A stretch of 42,704 nt of DNA from Actinomycetes bacterium (GTDB lineage: Bacteria > Actinomycetota > Acidimicrobiia > Acidimicrobiales > Bog-793): the NCBI GenBank assembly GCA_021798985.1, contig JAJZBI010000030.1, positions 1 through 42,704 of the forward strand, in the 5' to 3' direction. Below are positions 22,568-32,741 of the stretch, piece after piece (the stretch's first letter is position 1; each line of letters starts with the position of its first letter). Below the pieces are notes generated by a model, which saw only the letters and a program-made list of their open reading frames with translations, was not told the DNA's origin and searched no databases. The translations under genes were made by a program, and so were the position numbers.

Positions 22568-25288
22568 GTGGCCGATGGGCGGCCGGGTCGAGATGGGGCG
22601 CGGCCTGCTCGCCAGGGCCGCTCGGCGCGCTCGCACCCCGGCTGGGGCGCCACAGCCGCTCGCGCCGGGTCCGGGCGCCGGGCGCTGAGCACCGGCGTGC
22701 GCCGTCCCGCCCCGCCGCGCCATTGGGGTGACCGCCGGGATCTCGCCGCGATCGCGGTCCTCGTCGCCGGAGCCCTCGCCTGGTGCCTGCCCGGCCTGCT
22801 GCGCGGCGGCGTGTTCGGCAGCTTCGACCTGGCGCTGCACTTCGGGCTCACCCAGGGCCTCTACGCGGGCGTGCACAACGGCGTTGACGGCGACACGGCG
22901 CGCCAGGGGGCCGTCTGGGCGGCGCTCAACTGGCAGGCCGTGCACGCCGGCCGGCTGCCGCTTTGGGACCCCGCGATCGTCCTCGGGCTGCCGCTACTCG
23001 CCAACGTGCAATCGGCGCCCTTCAGCCTGCCCTCCCTCGTCTCCTACGTGGTCCCCCTCGCCGACGCCTACACGACGATCGTGATCGTCAAGCTGGTCCT
23101 CGGCGGCATCGGCTGCTACGTGGCGGCGCGCGTCCTTGGCTTCTCGCGCCGCGCGGCGCTGCTCGCTGGCGCCGTCGGCGAGCTCGCCGGGCCGATGGCG
23201 GCGTGGGCGGGCTGGCCCCAGACGGGCGTTGCCGAGTGGACGGGCTGGCTGATCGCTGCGATCGCGGTCGTCGTGCGCCGCCCGGGGCGCAACAGCGTCG
23301 CGGCGCTCGCCGTCGTCGTCGCCTTCGCGATCGCCGGCGGCTTCCCCGAGGTGGCTGCCGTGCTCGCGATCGCGGCGGTGGTCTTTGGGGCCGCCGTGAC
23401 GCTCCGTCCCGAGCGCGACGGGGCGTCCGGCCGCTGGCGGGGCGCCGGCGCGCTCGGCCTCGGGACGCTCGCCGGGATCGTGCTGGCGGCGCCCGCCTGG
23501 TTGCCCGCCGTGCCGGTGCTCGAGCGGGCCGTGACGCTCGGCCGCCTCACGCCGTCGCTGCCCGCGGGCGAGCCTTGGCTGTTCCTCGATCCCTTCTACT
23601 TCGGCAGCCCGCTGTCGAGCGGGGTGTGGTTCGGTCCCGCCAACTACTACGAGACGGCGGCCTTCGTCGGCCCGCTCGTCCTTGTCCTGGCGCTCGTCGC
23701 CCTGCTGCGCCGCTTCGGGGAGGGTCCCGTGCTCGGGCTCGGCGTCGCGGCGGTGATCTGCTACCTCCTCGGCTCGGACCTCTCCTTCGTCATCCGGGCC
23801 GAGAACGCCCTGCCGCTCGTCCGCTCGATCGCGTTCGGCCGCGGCCTGCTCGTCTGCTGCGACCTCCTCGGCCTGCTCGCGGCGGCCGGGCTGGACGCGC
23901 TGTTGGGCAAGGGGGCGCGCGCCGCCGCGCTCGCCTGGCTCGGCGGCGCCGTCCCGGTGGCGCTTGTGCTCGCCGCCACGCTTCCGGCACGCTCGCTGCC
24001 CGCCCCCGAGCGCGCCGCGCGCCTCGACGGAGCCGTCATCGCCGCCGTGCTGCTCGGCGCGCTCGGGGTCGTGGTGGCGGTGCGGCTGGTGTGGCCCGGC
24101 CGTGTCCGCCTCGCCGGCCTGCTCGCCGGCATCGCGGTCCTCGGCGAGCTGGCGAGCCTGGTGGGGACGAGCGCACCCTTTGCCAGCTGGGGCGAGCGGT
24201 TCTTCCCGAGCACCCCGGCGCTCGCCGCGGTGCGCACCGGCGTAGCCGGCGGCCTGGTCGCGCTCGGCGGCCAGCACGCACCGGGCGACGCGGTGCACCT
24301 CGGCGTCCTCGCCGACCTGAATGCCGTCTACGGCCTGCGCGAGCTCGCCGGCTACGACGCGATGATCCCCCGCGCCCTCGAGCGCGCCTGGGCGCGCTCG
24401 TCGCCGGCCCCCGACCTCGCGGCGGCCGAGGTCGGGGGCGTGCTCACGAGCTTCGTGCCGGACGTGACGACCCGGGCGCAAGCGGCTGCGCTCGGCGTGA
24501 GCGCCGTGCTCGAGCCGTTGCGGCTGCCCGTGCGCCTGGTGGACGGCGCCGCCGCGCGGCTCGCGGGCGTGCTCCGGCGCGCCGGCGCCCCGCCCTCGGC
24601 CTCCACGGGGGTGCTCGACGCCCTCGAATGGCTCACCGAACAGCCCGGCCTCTTGCACGACTACCCCGTCGCCCGGCCCGGAGCGGTCGCCGCCTACCTC
24701 GAGGCGCTCGCCCACCAGGCGGTGCCGCTGGCGCCGCCGACTGCTGTTGCATCGCAAGCGGCCGCCGAGGTCGCGCCGCGCCTTTCCGCCTCCCCGCAGC
24801 TCGCCAGCGCGCTCGCCGGCCTGTTCACCACGGCCCCGCCGACCGGCGCCGTCCCCGTGGTGCGCGCCGGCGGCGAGGAGCTGTGGCGCTTCGTCGGCCT
24901 CAAGGGCGCCACGGTGCTCGGCGGCCACGGCGCGGTCACCGCCCCGCTGCGCTATCGCGACGACGCCACGGCGGCCTTCGGCGTCACGACGTCGCGGGCG
25001 GCTTGGGTGCGGCTCGGCATCGACGACGAGCCGGGCTGGTCGGCGAGTGCCGGCGGACAGCCCCTGGCGACGCGTTCGGGCGAGGGCGGTGCGGTGCTCG
25101 AGGTACGCGTCCCCGCCGGGGTGCACCGCGTCGTCCTCACCTACTGGCCCGCCGGCTTGAGCGCCGCGCTCGCCGCCGCCGCGGCCGTGATCGTGGCCGG
25201 GCTCGTCGCGCTCGGCCTGGGTCGGCGCCGCCGGGGGCGGATCCCCGCCGCTGGCGAGCGGCGCGTCCCGGTAGCTTCGGCGCCGTGA
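22568..25288 (+). CDS. YfhO-like polytopic membrane protein
   Basis: The 906-residue product has a first membrane helix at about residues 58-77, then a loop with LPLWDPAIVLGLPLLANVQ (about 134-152), the W-x-P and G-x-P-L-x-A-x-x-Q pattern of YfhO-like proteins. About a dozen further helices, a soluble part and a final helix near 865-885 follow. Some YfhO-family members take part in glycosylation of surface polymers; the exact role here is unknown. The start is doubtful. GTG 22568 is the longest, but its first 55 residues are arginine-rich and could be non-coding, and GTG 22697 is an alternative. The stop overlaps the thiL start (GTGA). Confidence 0.85.
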   Translation: MADGRPGRDGARPARQGRSARSHPGWGATAARAGSGRRALSTGVRRPAPPRHWGDRRDLAAIAVLVAGALAWCLPGLLRGGVFGSFDLALHFGLTQGLYAGVHNGVDGDTARQGAVWAALNWQAVHAGRLPLWDPAIVLGLPLLANVQSAPFSLPSLVSYVVPLADAYTTIVIVKLVLGGIGCYVAARVLGFSRRAALLAGAVGELAGPMAAWAGWPQTGVAEWTGWLIAAIAVVVRRPGRNSVAALAVVVAFAIAGGFPEVAAVLAIAAVVFGAAVTLRPERDGASGRWRGAGALGLGTLAGIVLAAPAWLPAVPVLERAVTLGRLTPSLPAGEPWLFLDPFYFGSPLSSGVWFGPANYYETAAFVGPLVLVLALVALLRRFGEGPVLGLGVAAVICYLLGSDLSFVIRAENALPLVRSIAFGRGLLVCCDLLGLLAAAGLDALLGKGARAAALAWLGGAVPVALVLAATLPARSLPAPERAARLDGAVIAAVLLGALGVVVAVRLVWPGRVRLAGLLAGIAVLGELASLVGTSAPFASWGERFFPSTPALAAVRTGVAGGLVALGGQHAPGDAVHLGVLADLNAVYGLRELAGYDAMIPRALERAWARSSPAPDLAAAEVGGVLTSFVPDVTTRAQAAALGVSAVLEPLRLPVRLVDGAAARLAGVLRRAGAPPSASTGVLDALEWLTEQPGLLHDYPVARPGAVAAYLEALAHQAVPLAPPTAVASQAAAEVAPRLSASPQLASALAGLFTTAPPTGAVPVVRAGGEELWRFVGLKGATVLGGHGAVTAPLRYRDDATAAFGVTTSRAAWVRLGIDDEPGWSASAGGQPLATRSGEGGAVLEVRVPAGVHRVVLTYWPAGLSAALAAAAAVIVAGLVALGLGRRRRGRIPAAGERRVPVASAP

Positions 25289-26253
25289 GCGAGGTCGTCG
25301 GCGGCGGGGGCGAGGCGGAAGCACTCGAGGCGCTCGCCGCGGCGCTGCCGGCGCCCGAGGCGGGGGAGGTGTGGTTCGGTGACGACGCGGCGGTGCTCGC
25401 CGGCGAGGCCGGCCCGCTCCTTTTGGCGACCGACCTGGTGGTCGAGGGCGTGCACTTCGACCGGCAGCTCTCGAGCCTCGCCGACGTCGGCTGGAAGTCG
25501 CTTGCCGCCAACGTCAGCGACATGGCGGCGATGGGCGGCCGGCCCCGCCGGGCGGTGGTCGGCGTGGCGGGGCTGTTCGCCGGCGCGCTCGACGCTCTCT
25601 ATGGTGGCCTGCTCGAGGCGGCCGCCGCCTTCTCCTGCCCGATCGTCGGTGGCGACCTGTCGGCAGCGGCCCTAGGCGGTGGCGCCGTGATCTCGATCGC
25701 CGTGCTCGGCAGTACCGAGGGGCGGCCGGCCGTGCTGCGCAGCGGTGCCCGAGCCGGTGACCGGCTCTATCTCACCGGACCGCTCGGCGCCTCGGCGGCC
25801 GGGCTGCGGATGCTGCGCGGCGGGGAAGGCGCAGTGGCGAGCTGCGTGCTCGCCCACCGTCGACCCGTCCCGCGCCTTGCCGAGGGCGTCGCGGCCGCCC
25901 GTTGCGGGGCGAGCGCGATGATCGACATCTCCGACGGCCTCGGCATCGACCTCGACCGGCTGGCGCGCGCCTGTGGGCTCGGCGTCGAGCTCGAGTCGGT
26001 CCCCGTGGCGCCGGGCGCGACGCGCGACGAGGCGCTCGGGGGTGGTGAGGACTACGAGCTGTTGATCGTGGCGCCGCCATCTGTCGATCTCGCGGCGGCC
26101 TTCGTAGGTGCCGGGCTCAGCGCGCCGCTTGCGATCGGGACGCTCGTCGCCGATGCCGGGGTGCGCACCCTGGCTGGAGCGCCGCTACCGGCCGTTGGCT
26201 ACCTCCATGGCGCGAGCGCCGGCGCGACTCAGACCTCGGCGTCGGCGCGGTAG
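25285..26253 (+). CDS. thiL: Thiamine-monophosphate kinase ThiL
   Basis: The 322-residue enzyme phosphorylates thiamine monophosphate to the diphosphate cofactor. Motifs follow the ThiL/PurM-like pattern: FGDDAAV at 31-37, [10 protein letters not shown] at 49-58, [14 protein letters not shown] at 71-84, IVGGDLS near 118-124, [12 protein letters not shown] near 212-223 and GGGEDYELL near 252-260. Start GTG 25285 overlaps the stop of the previous gene. The 3' end runs 25 bases into the convergent rpmB gene. No other thiamine gene is in the window. Confidence 0.95.
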   Translation: MSEVVGGGGEAEALEALAAALPAPEAGEVWFGDDAAVLAGEAGPLLLATDLVVEGVHFDRQLSSLADVGWKSLAANVSDMAAMGGRPRRAVVGVAGLFAGALDALYGGLLEAAAAFSCPIVGGDLSAAALGGGAVISIAVLGSTEGRPAVLRSGARAGDRLYLTGPLGASAAGLRMLRGGEGAVASCVLAHRRPVPRLAEGVAAARCGASAMIDISDGLGIDLDRLARACGLGVELESVPVAPGATRDEALGGGEDYELLIVAPPSVDLAAAFVGAGLSAPLAIGTLVADAGVRTLAGAPLPAVGYLHGASAGATQTSASAR

Positions 26254-26450
26254 GTGCGCACCGGGGGCTTGGTGACCTTGCCCGCCCGGATGCACGAGGT
26301 GCAGACGTTGAGGCGCTTGGGCGTCCCCTTGACCAGCGCGCGGACCTGCTGGATGTTGGGGTTCCAGCGCCGCTTGGTCCGCCGGTGCGAGTGGGAGACG
26401 CTCATCCCGAAGCTCGGCTTCTTGCCGCAGATCTCACAGACCGCTGCCAT
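26229..26450 (-). CDS. rpmB: 50S ribosomal protein L28
   Basis: The 73-residue protein begins [15 protein letters not shown] and has two C-x-x-C pairs (Cys5/Cys8 and CTSC near 50-53), so it is the zinc-binding form of L28, which sits in the large ribosomal subunit. [14 protein letters not shown] and the C-terminal [10 protein letters not shown] are typical. It stands alone on the minus strand, convergent with thiL (25-base overlap) and divergent from the fakA-like gene across a 201-bp gap that must hold promoters for both directions; I see no clear consensus there. Confidence 0.97.
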   Translation of the reverse strand: MAAVCEICGKKPSFGMSVSHSHRRTKRRWNPNIQQVRALVKGTPKRLNVCTSCIRAGKVTKPPVRTYRADAEV

Positions 26451-26651
26451 GACGACGGATACCTCGTTGCTCGCTCGCGAACCTTCCCCCGCTGCGAGGG
26501 AGGCGACCGGGGAGAGGGCACAGGGCACCCCACCGCCGGCTCGCCAGGTTACCATCCCCTCAATGCAGCGCCATCTAGCTGAGGCGTCGGGCGCCTTCGC
26601 ACCCCACTTCCCGGCCGCCGCGCGCCCTGTCGGGCGGGACGGCCGCGGGCG

Positions 26652-28334
26652 GTGAGCGCCCCTCGCCTCGGTGCCGACGAGCTCGTCAACGGCCTGACCG
26701 TCTACGCCGAGGCGCTCGAGCAGCACCGGGAGATCCTCAACCGCCTCAACGTCTTCCCGGTCCCTGACGGGGACACCGGCACGAACATGGCGCTGACGGC
26801 GCGCGCCGCGATCGACGAGCTGGCGGCGCGCCGTTCGGCCGGCACCCCCGCCGAGGACGCCACCGCGGTCGCTGCGGCGCTCGCCCACGGCGCGCTGATG
26901 GGGGCCCGGGGGAACTCCGGCGTCATCCTCTGCCAGGTGCTGCGCGCCCTCGCGGCGGCGGTGCCCGAAGCGCCCGACGGCCTCGGCGCCGACGAGCTGG
27001 CGGCGGCGATCGAGGCCGCCTCGGCCGCCGCCCGTGCGGCGGTGCTGCGCCCGGCCGAAGGCACGATCCTCACCGTCGCCGCCGACGCGGCCGCCGCGGC
27101 GCGGGCCGCGGTGAGCGACGGCGCGGGCCTGCTCGAGGTGCTCGAGGCGGCGACGACGGGTGCGCAGTCCGGCCTGTGGCGCACCCCCGAGCTGCTCAGC
27201 CTGCTCGCCGACGCCGGAGTGGTCGATGCCGGTGGTGCCGGCCTTTTCCTGCTCTTCCCCTCGCTCGCCACGGCGCTCGACGGGCGCCCGAGCCCCGAGG
27301 AGATCCCCCTGCCCCCAGAGGTGGCAGCCGTCATCGCCGCCGGCGGCGCCCGGGCGCGCCCGAGCGAGGCGGTGGGCGATGCGCACGAGGACGGGCCGCG
27401 CTTTGAGGTGATGTATCTCCTCGAGGCGCCCGATGAGTCGATCGAGGGCTTCAAGGAGGTCTGGGCGACCATCGGCGACTCGATCGTCGTCGTCGGCGGC
27501 GGCGGGCTGTTCAACTGCCACGTGCACACCGACGAGATCGGTGCGGCGATCGAGGCGGCGCTCGACGTCGGCCGGCCGCGCCAGATCCGGGTGACCGACC
27601 TCGCCGAGCAGGTCGAAGAGGAGCGTTGGGTGCGCGAGGTGGGCGAGAGCGCGCCGCCGCCGCCGAGCGGGCCGCCGCCGCGCACCTCCGTCGTTGCCGT
27701 GGCCAACGGCGAGGGCGTGCGGCGGATCTTCCGCTCGCTCGGGGTGACCGAGCTCGTCGCCGGCGGCCAGTCGATGAACCCGTCGACCGCCGACCTGCTC
27801 GCCGCGGTCGAGGAGTCCGCCGGCGAGGAGGTCGTGATCCTGCCGAACAACGGCAACATCATCCCGGTCGCCAACCAGGTGGTCCACACTGCCCGCAAGC
27901 CGGTGCGGGTGGTGCCGACCAAGGGCATTCAAGAGGGCTTCGCCGCCCTGTTGGAGTACGACCCGCAGGCACCGAGCGAGGACAACGCCAAGGCGATGCA
28001 AGAGGCCGCCTGCCGGGTGGTCGCGGGCGAGGTGACCCAGGCCGTGCGTGCTAGCGAGAGCCCGGTCGGCCCCGTCGGCGCCGGGGATTTCATCGGGCTG
28101 TCTCGCGGGGGCATCGAGTCGGTCGCCCCGTCGGTCGTCGAGGCGACGACCGGCCTGCTCGCCCGGCTGCTGCGGGCCGAGCACGAGATCGTCACCTTGA
28201 TCGAGGGCGAGGGCGCGCGCGTCGGTGACACCCGCAAGGTCACCGAGTGGCTGCACGCCGCCTATCCCACGATCACCGTGGAGGAGCATCGCGGCGGCCA
28301 GCCGCTCTACCCGTACCTGATCTCCATCGAGTGA
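26652..28334 (+). CDS. DAK2/DegV-type fatty acid kinase subunit A (FakA/YloV-like)
   Basis: The 560-residue protein has an N-terminal DhaL-type kinase domain (about 8-205), with [14 protein letters not shown] at 33-46 supplying the Mg-ATP aspartates 39 and 41, and [12 protein letters not shown] near 86-97. The middle domain and C-terminal part ([17 protein letters not shown]) match the YloV/FakA family. FakA phosphorylates fatty acids bound to a FakB (DegV) protein, giving acyl-phosphate for PlsX/PlsY. No fakB is in the window, but plsX and acpP lie 8 kb downstream. Start GTG 26652. Its stop overlaps the recG start (GTGA), the standard Gram-positive pairing. Confidence 0.92.
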   Translation: MSAPRLGADELVNGLTVYAEALEQHREILNRLNVFPVPDGDTGTNMALTARAAIDELAARRSAGTPAEDATAVAAALAHGALMGARGNSGVILCQVLRALAAAVPEAPDGLGADELAAAIEAASAAARAAVLRPAEGTILTVAADAAAAARAAVSDGAGLLEVLEAATTGAQSGLWRTPELLSLLADAGVVDAGGAGLFLLFPSLATALDGRPSPEEIPLPPEVAAVIAAGGARARPSEAVGDAHEDGPRFEVMYLLEAPDESIEGFKEVWATIGDSIVVVGGGGLFNCHVHTDEIGAAIEAALDVGRPRQIRVTDLAEQVEEERWVREVGESAPPPPSGPPPRTSVVAVANGEGVRRIFRSLGVTELVAGGQSMNPSTADLLAAVEESAGEEVVILPNNGNIIPVANQVVHTARKPVRVVPTKGIQEGFAALLEYDPQAPSEDNAKAMQEAACRVVAGEVTQAVRASESPVGPVGAGDFIGLSRGGIESVAPSVVEATTGLLARLLRAEHEIVTLIEGEGARVGDTRKVTEWLHAAYPTITVEEHRGGQPLYPYLISIE

Positions 28335-30574
28335 GCGCGCCGCGACCCGCCGTCACCGCGCGCCGCGCCCCGGCGCGCCGGGGCCGGACGCTCGGCGAGC
28401 TCGAGCATCACGGCATCGAGGAGCTGAAGGCCGTCGGGACCAAGCGCGCCGCGGCCTTCCGTTCCATCGGCGTCTCGAGCGTCCTCGACGTGGTGATGAC
28501 CTACCCCTACCGCCACGAGAACCGGGCGGAGCGCCTGGCGATCGCCGAGGTGGTCGAGGGCCAGCCCGCCGCGGTGCTCGGCGAGATCGAGCGCGTCTCG
28601 ACGCGGCGCCTGCCGGGCCGCCGCGCCATGGTCGAGGCGGTGGTCGGAGACGGCAGCGGCTCGTTGACCTGCACGTTCTTCAACCAGCCCTGGCGGGCGC
28701 GCACGCTGTCGGTCGGCCAGCACGTGGTCTTGTTCGGCAAGGTCACCCGCTATCGCCACCAGCTGCAGATGGCCAACCCGCGCCTCGACGTCGTCGACCC
28801 CGACGGGGAGGTGCCAGCAGGCCGCATCGTGCCGATCTACTCCGAGTCGGAGAAGGCGAACATCACCACCGCGCTGGTCGAGGCGGCCGTCGGCGAGGCG
28901 CTTGATCGCGCCGGCGCCTTTGCTGACCCCTTGCCCGAGCCCTGGCGCCGCCGCCTCCATCTGATCGAGCGGGGCGCCGCCTTCGAGCAGATGCACCGCC
29001 CGTCGGCGATGGGCGAGGTCGGCCCCGCGCGCCGTCGCCTGGCCTTCGACGAGCTCTTCCGCCTGCAGACCGCCCTCGTGATGCGAAAGCGCGCTGCGGC
29101 CGCCGCCTCCCGGGGGATCGCGCACCTCATCGACCCGCACGACCCCGAGCACCGCCTGGTCGACCGCTTCATCGCGCGCCTCCCCTTCGCGCTGACCGGG
29201 GCCCAGCGACGGGTCGTCGCCGAGGTCGCTGCCGACCTCTCGGGAGCCTTGCCGATGCACCGCCTCGTGCAGGGCGACGTCGGTGCTGGCAAGACCGTGG
29301 TCGCGCTCGCCGCCCTCCTCTACGGCGTCCAGGGCGGCCACCAGGGCGCGCTGATGGCGCCGACGGAGGTCCTCGCCGAGCAGCACTACCTCGGCGCCCT
29401 CGACCTGCTCGCCGGCCTCGAGGTCGCCGCCCCGGACCGCCTCGGTGGTCGCCGTGCCGTCCGCTGCGAGCTGCTCACGAGCCGCACGCCGGCGGGGGAG
29501 CGGGCGCGGCTGATTGCGGCGCTCGCGGGCGGCGAGATCGACCTCATCGTCGGCACACACGCCTTGATCACCGAGCACGTGCGCTTCTCCTCGCTCGGGG
29601 TGGTCGTGATCGACGAGCAGCACCGCTTCGGCGTGGACCAGCGCGCCGCGCTGCGCGACAAGGGCGCCGAGGGGGCCGCGGCGGGCCACGACCCGGATCT
29701 GCTCGTCATGACCGCCACGCCGATCCCGCGCACCGCGGCGATGACCGTCTATGGCGATTTGGACTACAGCGTGCTCGACGAGCTCCCCGCAGGGCGCGCC
29801 CCGGTCACGACGCGCTGGCTGCGCAACCCGGAGGCCGAGGCCGAGGCCTTCGAGGCGGTGCGCGGCGAGGTCGCCGCGGGTCACCAAGCCTTCGTCGTCT
29901 GCCCGCTGGTGCGCCCCGGGGGGAGCGAGGAGGATGGCGAGGAGGATCCCGAGGCCCCGGGGGCCCGATCGGCCGAGGAGGAGTCGGCCCGGCTCGCCGA
30001 GGGCCCGCTGTCGGGCTGTCGGATCGGCCTGCTCCACGGCCAGTTGCCGGCCCGGGAAAAGGCCCGCGTCATGGAGGCGATGCGCCAAGGCGAGATCGAC
30101 GTCTTGGTGGCGACGACGGTCGTCGAGGTCGGAGTGGACGTGCCGCTCGCGACGGTGATGGTGATCGAGGACGCCGACCGCTTCGGCATCGCGCAGCTGC
30201 ATCAGCTGCGCGGCCGAGTGGGCCGGGCATCCCTGGCGTCGCGCTGCTACCTGCTCGCCGACGAGGAGCAGGCGACCACTGAGGCGGTGGCCCGCCTCGA
30301 GGCGCTCGAGCGGACGACGGACGGCTTCGAGCTCGCCGAGATCGACCTCGACCTGCGCGGCGAAGGCACGGTGCTGGGCGCCCGCCAGAAAGGGCGCAAC
30401 GACTTGAAGCTGGCCTCACTCCGCCGCGACCGGGACCTCGTCGCCCAGGCCCGAGAGGTCGCCGAGGCGCTCGTGGCAGCGGACCCGACGCTCGAGGCCA
30501 CCCAGCCGCTGCTCGCCGACGAGCTCCGGCTCTTCATCGGCGAGGAGGAGGCGGAGTACCTCTTTCGTAGCTGA
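28331..30574 (+). CDS. recG: ATP-dependent DNA helicase RecG
   Basis: The 747-residue helicase remodels stalled replication forks and branched DNA. It has the N-terminal wedge/OB domain (about 60-165, with YPYRHENR and [13 protein letters not shown]), Walker A GDVGAGKT, the DEQH box in [12 protein letters not shown], motif [11 protein letters not shown], and the C-terminal helicase half with [20 protein letters not shown] and QLRGRVGR. An acidic insertion ([16 protein letters not shown]) lies before LLHGQL. The start is GTG 28331, overlapping the FakA-like stop. A strong terminator follows at 30612. Confidence 0.97.
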   Translation: MSAPRPAVTARRAPARRGRTLGELEHHGIEELKAVGTKRAAAFRSIGVSSVLDVVMTYPYRHENRAERLAIAEVVEGQPAAVLGEIERVSTRRLPGRRAMVEAVVGDGSGSLTCTFFNQPWRARTLSVGQHVVLFGKVTRYRHQLQMANPRLDVVDPDGEVPAGRIVPIYSESEKANITTALVEAAVGEALDRAGAFADPLPEPWRRRLHLIERGAAFEQMHRPSAMGEVGPARRRLAFDELFRLQTALVMRKRAAAAASRGIAHLIDPHDPEHRLVDRFIARLPFALTGAQRRVVAEVAADLSGALPMHRLVQGDVGAGKTVVALAALLYGVQGGHQGALMAPTEVLAEQHYLGALDLLAGLEVAAPDRLGGRRAVRCELLTSRTPAGERARLIAALAGGEIDLIVGTHALITEHVRFSSLGVVVIDEQHRFGVDQRAALRDKGAEGAAAGHDPDLLVMTATPIPRTAAMTVYGDLDYSVLDELPAGRAPVTTRWLRNPEAEAEAFEAVRGEVAAGHQAFVVCPLVRPGGSEEDGEEDPEAPGARSAEEESARLAEGPLSGCRIGLLHGQLPAREKARVMEAMRQGEIDVLVATTVVEVGVDVPLATVMVIEDADRFGIAQLHQLRGRVGRASLASRCYLLADEEQATTEAVARLEALERTTDGFELAEIDLDLRGEGTVLGARQKGRNDLKLASLRRDRDLVAQAREVAEALVAADPTLEATQPLLADELRLFIGEEEAEYLFRS

Positions 30575-30611
30575 GCTCGCCAAGGCGTGCGGCGGGCGTG
30601 CCAACGACGCG

Positions 30612-30641
30612 AACGGGCCCCCGCGGTTGCGGGGGCCCGTT
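30612..30641. terminator. Strong bidirectional terminator hairpin after recG
   Basis: The arms AACGGGCCCCCGC (30612-30624) and GCGGGGGCCCGTT (30629-30641) are perfectly complementary over 13 bp around a GGTT loop. It lies between the convergent recG (+) and the secreted-protein gene (-). No long T-run follows on either side, as is common in high-GC actinobacteria. Confidence 0.9.
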
Positions 30642-30677
30642 GCGTTGAGTCGGGCGTTTGCCCGCTCGTTTGGCCGA

Positions 30678-32741
30678 CTAGCCGACCACGATCACCGGGT
30701 GCACCATGCGGGGCTCGCCCTTGACGATCGTGAGGCTCGTCATCTTGAAGTGCTTCTTGGCCGACAGGCCCATCAGCAGCGCCTTGCCCCGCGCCGTGAG
30801 GCGGAAGCCGACCATCCGGCTGATGCCGGCGTTCTGGCCGATGACGCCGTGGGCGAGCACGACGTGGCGGATCTTGCCGTTCATCTTGCGGGCGACCGAC
30901 ATCGCCACCGTGCCGTGGCACTGGGCGCCGGCGACGCAGGAGACCTTCAGGTCCACGAGGCCCTTCGGGGTCACCTTGCCGCGGGCGGCGATCGTCACCT
31001 TGGGCATCTGGGCGATGACGAAGGTCGGGTCGTTGGTGAAGGTGATCGTCACCGTGCCGTTGACGCTCGCCTTGCCGACCGGCTTCAGCTGGCCCTTGGC
31101 GCCGAACTCGTAGATCACGTCACCGGCGTGGATCGCCGTGTCGGTGATCGTCGCCTTGACCGGCGTCGAGGCGGTGGGGACGGTGCCGTTGGTCGCCTGC
31201 CAGGTGATCGAGAAGGCCGAGGTGAAGGCCTGGTGGTCACCGAGAGAGGCGTGGAGCGCCGCGATCTTGGTGATCGGGTAGATGCTCACCGCCGTGCCCG
31301 CCGGCAGGGCGCCCGCCGGCACGTCGAGGGTCACCACCGCACCGCCAGCGGTCGCCGCGAGGGTGGCGGCCGTGTTGGCGCTGATGATCTGGGAGACGGG
31401 AGCGCCGAGCGCCTTGGAGCTAAAGCCCTGGGGAACCGGGCCCTGCGAAGGGGCCGGCGTGGTCGCCGGGGCCGGCGTGGGAACCGGGGCCGGGGTCACC
31501 GTCGTCGGGGCGCTGCCACCGGTCGTCGTGCCGGTTCCCGTGCCCGTGCTGGTTCCAGTCCCTGTTCCAGCTCCCGTGCCGGTTCCAGTCCCTGTGCCGG
31601 TTCCCGTGCCTGTGCCAGTTCCACTCGTCGCGGTCGGAGCGGCCCCCGTGATGACGTCCGAAGGCTCCACGACGTTGCTGTTCGTGCCAAGCGTGACGGC
31701 GGGAGTCGGGGCGCCGGTGGTGAGGTCGGTCTTCGCGATCTCCACAATCGAGTAGTCCTGCTGGCTCGCTCCTTCACCGGCTGACTTCTTCGGGAAGCCC
31801 TCGTTGGCGATCCAGAGGTTGCCGTTCGAATCAAAGGCAAGCTCCGCGGGTCCCTCGAGCGAACCGGCGTAGGTGGTCGTTGACCCCGAGGGGGTGTAGC
31901 CCGCGCCGGTGGGCCCGGTGTAGTTGCTGAGCGTCACCTGCGGCGTGGCCGAGTAGGTGCCGGCGGTTGCCGTCAGCTCGAGGACGTTGTCGGCGCCCTT
32001 GTTCGCCACCCACAGATCGCTGCCGTTGAAGGCCATGCCGACCGGGTCGTTGAGCGCGCTCCCAGAGATCGTCTGCGACGGCGTGCTGGTATCACTGACG
32101 GGCGTGGCGTACTCGACGATCGAGTTTCCCTCGCTCACGTACACGTTCCCCGTGCTGTCGACCGCGAGGTTCGACAGGTGGTTCGCCGCCGTGATGTCGA
32201 CGGTCGGGGTGGTCGAGATCGTCCCCTTGTTGTTGGCGAACTCGAGGATCTGACCATTTCCGCTGCCATTTGCGCCCGTGTAGGTCGAGACCCACAGGTT
32301 CCCGCTCGGATCGAACGCGATGCCGTCAGGTGCCGCATTGGCCAGATCGGTGGTGAGATGGACCGCGGCGGTCGGTGTCGACGCACCGTTGGTCAGGCTC
32401 GAGGCGCTGTACTCGTTGACGTAACCGCCCTCGAAGGTCGCGACCCAGAGGTTCCCGCTTGCGTCAAAGGCTTCAGCCGTCGGGCCGGAGCCGGACGGCA
32501 GGTTCAGCATTGCCGTATCGGCACTGCCATTCGTCGGGCTCGAGTACGCCGTGACCGTGCTCGTCGAGGGATCCGAGTTGGTTACCCACACGGTGCTGCC
32601 AGTGGTTTGCGCACCTGCCGCAGGCGAGGCGAGACCGCCCGCCGCGATGGCGGCGAGTGAACCCGCACCGGCGAGTGTGGTGAATGCGATTGCCGCATTG
32701 GCTGTCCTTTTCAGGATGCCTGCGGCCTTCTTTGGCGCCAA
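30678..32741 (-). CDS. Secreted NHL/beta-propeller protein with Gly-Thr linker
   Basis: The 687-residue protein has a signal peptide (basic MAPKKAAGILKRT, hydrophobic core about 15-40, cleavage likely near A-G-A at 42-44). At least five propeller-like repeats carrying F-D-x-x-G-N-L-W-V-A follow, between about 85 and 330. A Gly-Thr repeat linker (about 370-410) and a Pro/Ala segment lead to a domain with GGAVVTLDVPAGALPAGTAVSI (about 470-490), similar to ZU5-type modules. A C-terminal beta domain has two cysteines. No LPXTG anchor is present. It is probably an exported surface or matrix protein; the ligand is unknown. Start TTG 32741 is supported by AAGGGGG just upstream. It interrupts the otherwise plus-strand recG-rsmD cluster. 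Confidence 0.85.
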   Translation of the reverse strand: MAPKKAAGILKRTANAAIAFTTLAGAGSLAAIAAGGLASPAAGAQTTGSTVWVTNSDPSTSTVTAYSSPTNGSADTAMLNLPSGSGPTAEAFDASGNLWVATFEGGYVNEYSASSLTNGASTPTAAVHLTTDLANAAPDGIAFDPSGNLWVSTYTGANGSGNGQILEFANNKGTISTTPTVDITAANHLSNLAVDSTGNVYVSEGNSIVEYATPVSDTSTPSQTISGSALNDPVGMAFNGSDLWVANKGADNVLELTATAGTYSATPQVTLSNYTGPTGAGYTPSGSTTTYAGSLEGPAELAFDSNGNLWIANEGFPKKSAGEGASQQDYSIVEIAKTDLTTGAPTPAVTLGTNSNVVEPSDVITGAAPTATSGTGTGTGTGTGTGTGTGAGTGTGTSTGTGTGTTTGGSAPTTVTPAPVPTPAPATTPAPSQGPVPQGFSSKALGAPVSQIISANTAATLAATAGGAVVTLDVPAGALPAGTAVSIYPITKIAALHASLGDHQAFTSAFSITWQATNGTVPTASTPVKATITDTAIHAGDVIYEFGAKGQLKPVGKASVNGTVTITFTNDPTFVIAQMPKVTIAARGKVTPKGLVDLKVSCVAGAQCHGTVAMSVARKMNGKIRHVVLAHGVIGQNAGISRMVGFRLTARGKALLMGLSAKKHFKMTSLTIVKGEPRMVHPVIVVG
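31530..31625. repeat. Degenerate 6-bp-unit repeat encoding the Gly-Thr linker
   Basis: Tandem GTGCCG/GTTCCA/GTCCCT-type hexamers on the plus strand encode alternating Gly-Thr on the minus strand. Third-position variation shows the array is old or selected to keep the peptide. It is a likely site of length variation. Confidence 0.85.

Noticed and set aside
22568-22696. First 43 codons of the YfhO-like protein as a real domain
   Set aside because: They are Arg/Gly-rich with no homology visible. The start may be downstream, so I make no claim from them.
26229-28289. A 686-codon minus-strand protein ending in the L28 sequence
   Set aside because: Only the last 73 codons are L28. The rest is antisense to the fakA-like gene.
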